From Conus ventricosus (taxonomy: Eukaryota > Mollusca > Gastropoda > Neogastropoda > Conidae), in contig CM031626.1 in NCBI GenBank assembly GCA_018398815.1, forward strand, positions 43,442,520-43,506,519: 64,000 nt of DNA. Reading direction: 5' to 3'. This document shows positions 23,425 through 33,544 of the stretch, piece by piece. Position 1 is the stretch's first letter; every line of letters starts with the position of its first letter. Position numbers and translations under genes: made by a program. The notes under the pieces are model-generated. The model saw only the letters and a list, made by a program, of their open reading frames with translations. It was not told the DNA's origin and ran no database searches.

Positions 23425-23712
23425 AACAAAACACAACGCGTTTCGACCTCTGAGGTCTTCTCCAGGCAAGATAAACCACATTCAGAACAGTGAAAACAAA
23501 GAACGAGGAGTCACTTACCTTGTCAGATTGGCGCAACAGGGGCGTTGAAGAGAAGTGATTGTTTGTAGAACGAGGAGTCCTTACCTTGTCAATTGGGCGC
23601 TACATGGCGTTGAAGAGAAGTGATTGCTTGTTCTTCGTTTTAAATGTCCTAACGTTGTTTATCTTGCTGAAGACGACCTGAGAGGTCGAAAGCGTCGCGT
23701 TTTGTCCAGTAG
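23425..23712. mobile_element. Inverted-repeat element with conserved hairpin (copies 1 and 2)
   Basis: Two inverted arms (about 23425-23475 and 23653-23700) carry the same motif: TTTATCTTGC, then CTGAAGA or CTGGAGA, then a perfect GACCT/AGGTC stem with a three-base loop, then GAAACGCG or GAAAGCG. Between the arms, a ~65-bp block with GAACGAGGAGTC and GCGTTGAAGAGAAGTGATTG occurs twice in direct order. A third copy of the motif lies at 61871-61912, so this is a dispersed element. The family is unknown; similar CTGAAGA-stem-GAAAC hairpins occur in Penelope-like and ribozyme-bearing retroelements. Confidence 0.55.
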
Positions 23713-23739
23713 TTTGTTGTTTCCTGTTGCCCCAGTGAA

Positions 23740-26694
23740 TTGACTGCGATTTTTCATGTTTAGTTCCTGTTGACCATAAATTTGACTGTCAATTCTTCAT
23801 GTTTGTTCCTGTTGACCAGTAAATGACTGCAGTTCTTCATGTTGTTCCTGTTGACCATGAATTGACTGTCATTCTTCATGTTTGTTCCTTTTTGACCATG
23901 AATTGATGTCAATTTTTCATGTTTGTTCCTGTTGACCAGTGAATTGACTGTCAGTTCTTCATGTTTGTTCCTGTTGACCAGTGAATTGACTGTCAGTTCC
24001 TTCATGTTTGTTCCTGTTGACCAGTGAATTGACTGTCAGTTCTTCAGTTTGTTCCTTTTTGACCAGTGAATTGACTGTCAGTTTTTCATGTTTTTGTTCC
24101 TGTTGACCAGTGAATTGACTGTCAGTTCTTCATGTTTGTTCCTGTTGACCAGTGAATTGACTGTCAGTTCTTCATGTTTGTTCCTGTTGACCAGTGAATT
24201 GACTGTCATTTCTTCATGTTTGTTCCTGTTGACCAGTGAATTGACTGTCAGTTCTTCATGTTGTTCCTGTTGACCAGTGAATTGACTGTCAGTTCTTCAT
24301 GTTTGTTCCTGTTGACCAGTGAATTGACTGTCAGTTCTTCATGTTTGTTCCTGTTGACCAGTGAATTTACTGTCAATTCTTCATGTTTGTTCGTTGACCA
24401 GTGAATTTACTGTCAATTCTTCATGTTTTTTCCCTGTTGACCATGAATTTACTGTCAGTTCTTCATTTTTTGTTCCTGTTGACCAGTGAATTGACTGGCC
24501 CGTTCTCATGTTTGTTCCTGTTGACCAGTGAATTGACTGTCAATTCTTCATGTTTGTTCCTGTTGACCATGAATTGACTGTCAATTCTTCATGTTTATTC
24601 CTGTTGACCAGTGAATTGACTGCCCAATTCTTCATGTTTATTCCTGTTGACCATGAATTTACTGTCAATTCTTCATGTTTGTTCCTGTTGACCATGAATT
24701 TACTGCCCAATTCTTCTGTTTGTTCCTGTTTGACCAGTGAATTTACTGTCAATTCTTCATGTTTTGTTCCTGTTAAACCAGTGAATTTACTGTAAATTTT
24801 TCATGTTTGTTCTGTTGACCAGTAAAATTTGCTGCCCAATTCTTCATGTTTGTTCCTGTTGCCAGTGAATTGACTGTGAACTTTTCCCAGGGTTTGTTCC
24901 TGTTGACCAGTGAATGACTGTCAGTTTTTTCATGTTTGTTCCTGTTGACCAGTGAATTGACTGTCAGTTCTTCATGTTTGTTCCTTTGACCAGTGAATTG
25001 ACTGTCAATTCTTCATGTTTGTTCCTGTTGACCAGTGAATTGACTGTCAGTTCTTCATGTTTTTCCTGTTGACCAGTGAATTGACTGTCAGATTCTTCAT
25101 GTTTGTTCCTGTTGACAGTGAATTGACTGTCAGTTTCTTCATGTTTTTTCCTGTTGACCAGTGAATTGACTGTCAGTTCTCATGTTTGTTCCTGTTGACC
25201 AGTGAATTGACTGTCAGTTCTTCATGTTTGTTCCTGTTGCCCAGTGAATTGACTGTCATTTCTTCAGTTTGTTCCTGTGCCCAGTGAATTGACTGTCAGT
25301 TCTTCATGTTTGTTCCTGTTGACCAGTGAATTTACTGTAAATTTCCCTTCATGTTTGTTCCTGTTGACCAGTGAATTTTACTGTCAATTCTTCATGTTTG
25401 TTCCTGTTGACCAGTGAATGACTGTCAGTTCTTCATGTTTGTTCCTGTTGACCAGTGAATTGACTGTCAGTTCTTCATGTTTGTTCCTGTTGACCAGTGA
25501 ATTGACTGTCAGTTCTTCATGTTTGTTCCTGTTGACCAGTAAAATTGACTGTCAGTTCTTCATGTTTGTTCCTGTTGACCAGTGAATTGACTGTCAGTTT
25601 TTCATGTTTGTTCCTGTTGACCAGTGAATTGACTGTCAGTTCTTCATGTTTGTTCCTGTTGACCAGTGAATTGACTGTCAGTTCTTCATGTTTGTTCTGT
25701 TGACCAGTGAATTGACTGTCAGTTCTCATGTTTGTTCCTGTTGACCAGTGAATTGACTGTCAGTTCTTCATGTTTGTTCCTGTTGACCAGTCAATTGACT
25801 GTCAGTTCTTCATGTTTGTTCCTGTTGACCAGTGAATTGACTGTCAGTTCTTCATGTTTGTCCCTGTTGACCAGTGAATTGACTGTCAGTTCTTCATGTT
25901 TGTTCCTGTTGACCAGTGAATTGACTGTCAGTTCTTCATGTTGTTCCTGTTGACCAGTGAATTGACTGTCAGTTCTTCATGTTTGTTCCTGTTGACCAGT
26001 GAATTGACTGTCAGTTCTTCATGTTTGTCCTGTTGACCAGTGAATTGACTGTCAGCTCTTCATGTTTGTTCCTGTTGACCAGTGAATTGACTGTCAGTTC
26101 TTCATGTTTGTTCCTGTTGACCAGTGAATTGACTGTCAGTTCTTCATGTTTGTTCCTGTTGACCAGTGAATTGACTGTCAGTATTTTCATGTTTGTTCCT
26201 GTTGACCAGTGAATTGACTTCAGTTCTTCATGTTTGTTCCTGTTGACCAGTGAATTGACTGTCAGTTCTTCATGTTTGTTCCTGTTGACCAGTGAATTGA
26301 CTGTCAGTTCTTCATGTTTGTTCCTGTTGACCAGTGAATTGACTGTCAGTTCTTCATGTTTGTTCCTGTTGACCATGAATTGACTGTCAGTTCTTCATGT
26401 TTGTTCCTGTTGACCAGTGAATTGACTGTCAATTCTTCATGTTTGTTCCTGTTGACCAGTGAATTGACTGTCAGTTCTTCATGTTTGTTCCTGTTGACCA
26501 GTGAATTGACTGTCAGTTCTTCATGTTTGTTTCCTGTTGACCAGTGAATTGACTGTCAGTTCTTCATGTTTGTTCCTGTTGACCAGTGAATTGACTGTCA
26601 GTTCTTCATGTTTGTTCCTGTTGACCAGTGAATTGACTGTCAGTTCTTCATGTTTGTTCCTGTTGACCAGTGAATTGACTGTCAGTTCTTCATG
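23740..26694. repeat. 42-bp minisatellite in intron 2, ~70 units
   Basis: Units have the core GTTCTTCATGTTTGTTCCTG followed by TTGACCAGTGAATTGACTG. The first ~1.6 kb is noisy (missing bases, AATT and TTTACTG variants) and the last ~1.2 kb is nearly uniform. Each unit on the gene's sense strand is pyrimidine-rich and ends in ACCAG, which resembles a 3' splice site. All overlapping open frames are by-products of the 42-bp period. Confidence 0.94.
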
Positions 26695-27036
26695 AAATGT
26701 GTGTCAGTTTCCGTCTGCAGTCACCTCGTTTTGAAACTGATTCGGGTTCGTTTCAAACATCCCCTTAAACATAGGACACCTCAGCCATAAAAGTCCTTAC
26801 ATGCTGACTTCCTGTTTTTGTTTAATGCATACTATATCTATGTAATGAATGTTTGCTGAATTGTTATTGCACTACAGGTAGTTACTTCCATTACTGGTCT
26901 CTTTATTTTAGGGAAGACAAAGCAGAAATTTTTTGGGAGAATTGAAAATTTTCTGGGAATTTAGAGAACTGTAAAACACATAGGCTGACAGACATCCAAC
27001 ACAGAAAAACCTGTAACACAATGCATGCACATGCTC
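26695..27036 (+). other. Intron 2, unique part before the (CA)n tract
   Basis: No feature is recognised apart from ordinary AT-rich intron sequence. Confidence 0.4.
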
Positions 27037-27085
27037 ACCCACACACACACACACACACCACACATACACACACACACACACACAC

Positions 27086-27132
<47 letters not shown>

Positions 27133-27207
27133 TCGCACAGACACACGCATGCACACACACACACACACACACACTACACACACACACGCACGCACGCACG
27201 CACCACG

Positions 27208-27256
<49 letters not shown>

Positions 27257-27277
27257 CACACACACACACACACAACC
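27037..27277. repeat. (CA)n microsatellite
   Basis: About 240 bp of CA dinucleotides with GCAC and AACAC interruptions, ending about 80 bp upstream of the acceptor at 27355-27356. Confidence 0.97.
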
Positions 27278-27356
27278 ATTGCCATGAATTGGAATTTGAC
27301 AATTAGGTTATTGCAATATTGACTCATGGTCTTCAGTTTCTCATGGTACTTCCCAG

Positions 27357-28021
27357 GCTATTGAAGATGCTGAGGGACAAACCAGCATCAAGCAGGAGCC
27401 TACTGGCACCAGACAGCGACACAGAGGATTCAAGAAAAGACCAAAATGACACCCTGACCCCTGACCTCAGTGTCAAAGATCAAACCGAGTCAGGGCACAC
27501 ACAAATTTCTACCGAATCAGCCGCCCAGAGAGGTTAAAGTTGAATGCTTACCAGAGACTTCGGGCGGAGAGGTGAGCCAACGGAAAGAGGCTTCCCCGTC
27601 TCCGACACCAGTGTTCTGAGAGCAGTGTTAGAACGAGAGCCGGTCAGCTTGAGAGAGCCGGAAAAGATGCCGCTTCCCTCGCTCAACATGCTTGGGCAGT
27701 GGGTCAGCCTCTGCCCCCCACTCTGTGGAAATTGTGGATTCTGCCACAGGGAAGATCGTGGGTGGCCCTGTCCTCAAGCGCAAAGTCCAGCGGAACAGCC
27801 GACCAAAAGCCTCTTCAACCCAGTGACAGCACTGAGGAGGTCCGGGGGAGCACACCTGAGCATGAAGGAGGAGAGGGAAAGGAATGGGAGGCCAGTGAGA
27901 ACGCAGAAGGAGAGGTGGCCAAGGGGAAGCGACAGCGGGAGAAGTCCTACCAGTGCGGGGTGTGTCAGCGATGGTTCAGCTGTAAAAAGTCACGTGGTGG
28001 AGCACATGCGGACCCATACAG
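27357..28021 (+). CDS. Zinc-finger gene, second coding exon (acidic region and finger 1), frame broken
   Basis: Acceptor TTCCCAG precedes GCTATTGAAG, which continues the upstream exon in phase 0, and donor ACAG followed by GTGAGT closes the exon. Protein-like stretches occur in all three frames in turn: AIEDAEGQTSIKQEP, then PDSDTEDSRKDQND, then VKVECLPETSGGEVSQRK, then EREPVSLREPEKMP, then PHSVEIVDSATGKIVGG, then PEHEGGEGKEWEASEN leading into YQCGVCQRWFSC. The last is finger 1 (27954-28017); its SHVVEHMRTHTG half is one base out of frame after an A5 run. IKQE and VKVE match the sumoylation pattern psi-K-x-E. Roughly six one-base frame changes, mostly apparent insertions, argue for consensus errors or a decaying allele, not for normal sequence. 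As written it cannot encode the full protein. Confidence 0.7.
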
Positions 28022-28074
28022 GTGAGTGCCTGTTGGGGCAGGTTGGGCTGTGCTGTATTGTATAGAGGTATCAT

Positions 28075-28440
28075 ACATGATGTGCAATATTAGATGGGTC
28101 ATACATGACTGTGTTATATCAGGGGATTGTGCAATATTAGATGGGTCATACATTACTGTATTATAACAGGGGATTGTGCAATATTATATGGGTCATATAT
28201 GACTGTATTATATCAGGGGATTGTGCAATATTAGATGGGTCATATATGACTGTTTTATTTAAGGGATTGTGCAATATTAGATGGGTCATATATGACTGTA
28301 TTATATCAGGGGATTGTGTAATATTAGATGGGTCATATATGACTGTATTATATCAGGGGATTGTGTAATATTAGATGGGTCATACATCACTGTATTATAA
28401 CAGGGGATTGTGCAATATTAGATGGGTCATACATGACTTA
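28075..28440. repeat. 47-bp minisatellite, ~8 units
   Basis: Units have the core GATGGGTCATATATGACTGT followed by ATTATATCAGGGGATTGTG. Degenerate relatives (GGGGGTCATA, GTTGTATTA) continue to about 28740. Confidence 0.88.
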
Positions 28441-28822
28441 TAACAAGGAGTCATAGATTTTTGTATTACTATTAGGGGGTCACATATTGTAATATTAAAG
28501 ATTATGCATTGTTGTGTTAGGGGGTCATATATATTAATGTTATGTTAGTGGTATGCATCATTTTATGAGGGGGTTATAGTAGTATTGGGGGAGGGTCTTA
28601 CGTGGTTATATTGTAATAAGATGGTCATACATGGTTGTATGGTTTGAAGGGGACCATGTATGATCTGTGTTGTATGGTATTAAGAGGGGTCACAAATGGT
28701 TGTATAAGGGGTTAAAAAGGGTTGTGTAACAGGTCATGTACAGTAGTATTATTACAGGGAGTGATTGAGGAGGTCCCATGGTGCCTAGCGTGCTGCCAAC
28801 CACTTGGCAGTCAAGAATGAGT

Positions 28823-29128
28823 ATTAGAATGTGTACAGTCAGGAAGGGACGCAAACAGTGTACTGCAGATTTCATGAAGACCTTATTCTGAGACGTTTTA
28901 TTAGAATGTGTACAGACAGGGAGGGACACAAACAGTGTACTGCAGATTTCATGAAGACCTTATTCTGAGACGTTTTATTAGAATGTGTACAGTCAGGGAG
29001 GACGCAAACAGTGTACTGCAGATTTCATGAAGACCTTATTCTGAGACGTTTTATTAGAATGTGTACAGACAAGGAGGGACGCAAACAGTGTACTGCAGAT
29101 TTCATGAAGACCTTATTCTGAGACGTTC
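28823..29128. repeat. 77-bp minisatellite, 4 units
   Basis: Four near-identical units of 76-77 bp with core ATTAGAATGTGTACAGTCAG and GCAGATTTCATGAAGACC. Confidence 0.92.
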
Positions 29129-29839
29129 TACCTGATCGGTGAAGGAAAATGGAATTTCCTGTAATCAGAGTGTGAAATGTTGATGTTAAATTTGGTATTA
29201 AATTGTTTGTTTTTTTAAATTCTAGAAGTATGAAACGGACAGCAGCATAATCAAAGTAAGCCAAAATGCAAAGAAAAACATAAAATAAGGTGCAAAGTAA
29301 TACACATTGAAGACGCAAGACAGGCAAATGTTTGTCAACAAATTACCATCTTCTTTTTGTATGTCAGAAATACTTCACATGAAAATACACTATAATCAGA
29401 ACTTTCCAGATGGCTTTCTGCAGCTTGCTGCTGGTTCAGCCATTTTGGCAGTGGTGCTTTCTGCTGCTGACAACCATTTTGTGAATCCTGATTTGTACTT
29501 CCTCATGTGCATTGTGATGTTTCAGTAACTGAACAAGACATATTTGTTGAGAATTCATTTGTCTGTGTAGGACTGAATATTAAATAAGTGTTACATGTAC
29601 TTTTCAGTTTAGCTTTTAAGAACTTGACTTCATTTTGATTTTTTGATCTTGCCATTTTAACTGGCAGACACTTTCATTTTTGACTTGCTGGCCGCTCTGA
29701 TGTGGCTTTGGTGGTTGGTGAAGCTATAGACAACGTGATTTGTAGTGTACACATTTGTGGCATGATTCTCTGCCTGTGCATGCTGCTCTTGTGACTTGAG
29801 TGTTGAAGCATGGATGTTTATGTGTGTGTTTGTGTGCAG

Positions 29840-32046
29840 GGAGAAGCCGTTCCAGTGTCCTGTTTGCCACAAACGTTTCTCCCAGAAATCCAACATCCAC
29901 CAGCACATGAACACCCACACCCAGCAGCGCCCCTTCCGCTGCAACGACTGCGGCAAGGACTTCATGTACCGCGGCTCTCTGTACAAGCACAAACGCCTGC
30001 ACACGGGGGAGCGACCGTACACCTGCGGCATCTGCAAACGTCGATTCACACATGCCTCCCAGCTGTTCGAACACATTCGCACCCACACCAACGAGCGGCC
30101 GTTCAAATGCGGGGTGTGCCAAAGGGCATTTGCACATAGCGGTACCATGCACAGGCACCAGAGAAACCATTTTAGCCAGGCTAGATCCAAAAGCACAGGG
30201 GTGGTGGAGGTGGGGGACGAGGGTGAAGAAGTGGTGAAGGACATCAATCACAACACTGTGCCGTATAGGTCTCACATGGACAGCCAGAGAAGTAGAGACA
30301 TACTGTCTGAGGCTGCCCAGCCAAGCCCAGATGTGAAAACCAGTGAATCAGACCAGCTACAGACAGCTTTGAACACTGATAAATCCCACTTGGTGATCAA
30401 GTCCGTGACAGAGACAGAAGACCACAGCCAAAAAGATGAATCATTGCCATCTTCTATGTTAGTAAGGCTCATGGCCCAGAGGGGCAGTCCATCCAGTCAG
30501 GCAGCAGACTCGTCCTCTAGCTCACCAGCAAGAACTGCCCATTCCACACCACTTAAGGGCATGTCTAAGACCACCAAGGAAACCTCATCCAGAACTGGCT
30601 CCAGAAGAAAGAAACCTACAGCAGGAAAACCACAGGTGTCGGATGGAGGAAAAGCAGATGTGAATTCAGTCCCTTCAGGGTTCACTGGGACCTCTGTATT
30701 AGATGGTAGCTCTCCTGACATTTTCCATGAGGACGGGGCGTCTTCAGAGTCCTCTCTGTCGACAGCCAGCACAGCCATTACCCAACAGCATGAAGTGGTC
30801 TCCTCTGTTACAAAGACGGCGGCTCAAGAGGTCCCAGAGAAGATGGAGGTGGTGTGTTCAGCTCCTTCAGTGATGACTAACTCTCATGGGAAGACTCCTA
30901 GCAAAACGGTTACATTGTTGCTGGCATCCTCCTTCAGTCTCCCCCTCCAGCCCCCCAGCCATGAACACTAACACAGCATCAGCCTCAGTCACCCCCACTC
31001 CCACAGTGAAGTCCACCGGAAAGATCCCCATCAAACGCAGCAGGGCCACAAAGCAGCCCCAGGATGGCCCAAAGAAGAAACGGACACGCCTGGAAACCCC
31101 TGAGTTAAAAATTTTCTCCTGTGATATTTGTGGCCGGGGTTTTTGCCATCGGCGATCAGTGAAGCGTCACAAGTTGGCCTCCCATCCAGAATTTGTACAG
31201 GACGGGGAGTTGAGCAGTGTCGATACACTGGCTGAAAGTCGTCCAGAGGTTAGACTGGAAGGCGGGATGGGAACCGTTGACACAGCAGCTGAAAGTGCAA
31301 CAATCCTCAGCCAAGAACAGCAGCAGGGAAAACTGAACCATGTTAACACGACTCTCTTGAAATCCCTGCTCACCTTGACGGCAGAGCACAAAACCAAACC
31401 CTTGTCCCAAAGCCAAGCACCAGCGCCTGGGATTCAATTAAAAGCAGTGCAGTCGCTTGAAGATCAGCTACAAGTTCAGGCAGTGGGATCCCAACCATCT
31501 GGGGTTCAAGTAATAGGGGCACCGCTGTTTGGAGAGGCTTCTGCCAGTCTGCAGGCCATTGCTCATTTGTGTGTTCAAGATCAATCGGCAGTCGACAAGA
31601 TCAACCGCATTTCCAAGATTGTCTTGGAAAAGAGCCAAAAGGACAGTTTAACGTGCAGCGTCAACAACCAAGTACTTCCACAATCGGGAAAACCTTGCCA
31701 GAAGAACATTGCAGCTGATGTAAATCAAAACATTCCTAAGACGATGCCAGCTCTGGGTGAGCAAGAGGTCACAACCAAGCTGAATCAAAGCATGCCCAAG
31801 ATCTCCTTGAAGAGCAGCCGTACAGGCCCCACTGGCTGTGGCGTCAATCAAAACCCCTCCCCAGACAGTGACACCTGTTCACTGGGCAGCTCCACTGGCA
31901 CTGAGGCGGATGAAGGCGACATGGGTAGCAGGAGCAATCCCTCAGACTCCAGTGTCCAGGACAGCCCCTGGGCAACAGGGACAGATACATGTGAAAGCAT
32001 GGCGAGCGTTGTGGTGAAACTGGAGCCAGTTGATGATGCTGACTAA
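29840..32046 (+). CDS. Zinc-finger gene, last coding exon (five C2H2 fingers)
   Basis: The exon follows acceptor TGTGTGCAG and begins in the TGEKP-type linker (GEKPFQC). Four tandem C2H2 fingers follow, each C-x2-C-x12-H-x3-H: 29856-29918, 29940-30002, 30024-30086 and 30108-30170, joined by seven-residue linkers (TGERPYT, TNERPFK). A long Ser/Thr-rich region follows. An extra base in a C6 run at 30951-30956 shifts the frame; the original frame stops at 30971 and the downstream frame runs to TAA at 32046. That frame holds a basic stretch (KSTGKIPIKRSR) and a lone finger with C-x2-C-x12-H-x4-H (31120-31185). The C-terminus has a third psi-K-x-E motif in VVVKLEPVDDAD. The family role is sequence-specific DNA binding in the nucleus; partners and target are unknown, and no orthologue name can be given. 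Confidence 0.9.
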
Positions 32047-33143
32047 AATGCCTGCGGGAAAAATATTGGGCTTGCATACTACCAGGTGCTATGAATAGCA
32101 GACTCAACTGACAAATTTTAGAAAAATGTGGAGATTCTGTTCTTCCCTTTAAACAACAGATGGGTTTGAAGATAAAGGGAAGCAGGGCCAGTTTTAATTC
32201 TTTGCTTCTAGGGCAAAGATGAAAATGTTTCAGGTAACGTGACTAACTGAATTAAGATTGGTACGCAATAACATTTTGTTTTTTAACATTTGTAGCCATT
32301 TTTATTTTAACATGTGCTGTCCCCTGAAGGAATTATAGACATGTAAGAATTATGATGTTTGAGTGCTTCTGTTGTCAACTGTGTTGATCCTCAATGTCAG
32401 CTTCTTTGTGTGCACTAATTTTGTGTGTGTGTGTGTGTTTTTCTGGCAGTTAAACAAAAGTTTCGAGATGAAGGTGATTCTAAGTTAGGATTAGTCTGGC
32501 GACAGGAACCCCCCACCCCGACCCCAATGTTATTGTCTTGAGAGCTTTGGTGATGGTTGTAGGCAGGGAGGCATGGATGTCCAGTTCTCAGTCTCTTTTG
32601 CCAAGCTTGTTTACAGCCGTGTGTGGGGGGTGACTACGGGGCATGAACATTGGGGGGAAAAGGAAAGTGGTGAAGACTTGGAGACCTAGTGGATGGCTGG
32701 AGTTGGGGGTCCTATCAGTAAAAGCCAGAAGGAAAGCCCACAGTGGGGATGAAAATGCTGGACAGGATGAAGGTTCATCTCTGTCTGCAGGGGTTGTCAG
32801 AACAGATGTGTGCACCCATGTTCCTCTGAGGTGCTTTGTACTGTGTTACCACCATCCGCGTCCCCATCCCCCCTCTCCTCACACACACACACACACACAG
32901 CACGCAAACACACACACACTCTTCTTGAAAAAATACTTCATCCATCATCCTCTCCTCGAAACCGTGTACACACAAACCCTCCCTTCAACAAGAACAGATG
33001 AATACTCCGCCATAGCAACCAATCTTATGTAAATGTCATATATACAAAACAGGAAAAAAAACTTTTTGACTTTAACTATTAATATTTCATACATGTATGT
33101 GAAGTTTTAATAGTGAACCAGTGTGAAAGTTTTGTTGTTGTTG
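32047..33143 (+). other. Probable 3' UTR and downstream flank
   Basis: No coding signal. A short (CA)n lies at 32880-32925. I could not fix a polyadenylation site. Confidence 0.45.
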
Positions 33144-33440
33144 TTTGAACTTGTTTAGACTGTATTTCATTTGACATAGAATATCCCACCTCATAAAAGA
33201 CACAGCAGCCACACCACCAAAAGGGCCAACAAACCCCCCAGCTCTGCTGCTGACCATATTGAGTGCCCATGAACTATTGAAAATGAATGAAATGTCAAAG
33301 ATGCTCCTTTTTTTTTCTTTTTTTTAAAACTATATTTCAGTTGATTTGCAATATCCCACCTCATAAAAGACACAGCGGCCACACCAAAGAAGCCAACAAA
33401 GGCCCCAGCTCCACTGCTGACCACATTGAGTTCCCTTGGA
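33144..33440. repeat. Direct duplication of a ~180-bp segment, 2 copies
   Basis: Two diverged copies share ATATCCCACCTCATAAAAGA and CACAGC-GCCACACCA and GCTGCTGACCA-ATTGAGT (33180-33270 and 33349-33436), separated by an imperfect T-rich linker. Confidence 0.75.
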
Positions 33441-33544
33441 GCTAGAACTCTTTCACTGTTGTATCTCCCCACCTTCCACATATTGCAGGTTTCTTTTTAG
33501 GGTTGGTGCCTTCTTTTCTTTTTTTTTCCCCCATTTATGGTCAC

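Larger units (their letters stand above)
28022..29839 (+). other. Intron 3
   Basis: Bounded by GTGAGT at 28022 and TGTGTGCAG ending at 29839. It contains two tandem arrays in its 5' half, listed separately. The part 29129-29839 is unique and without coding signal. Confidence 0.7.

Noticed and set aside
26908..27327. ORFs of Cys-Val or His-Thr repeats over the CA tract
   Set aside because: Direct translation of a (CA)n/(TG)n microsatellite.
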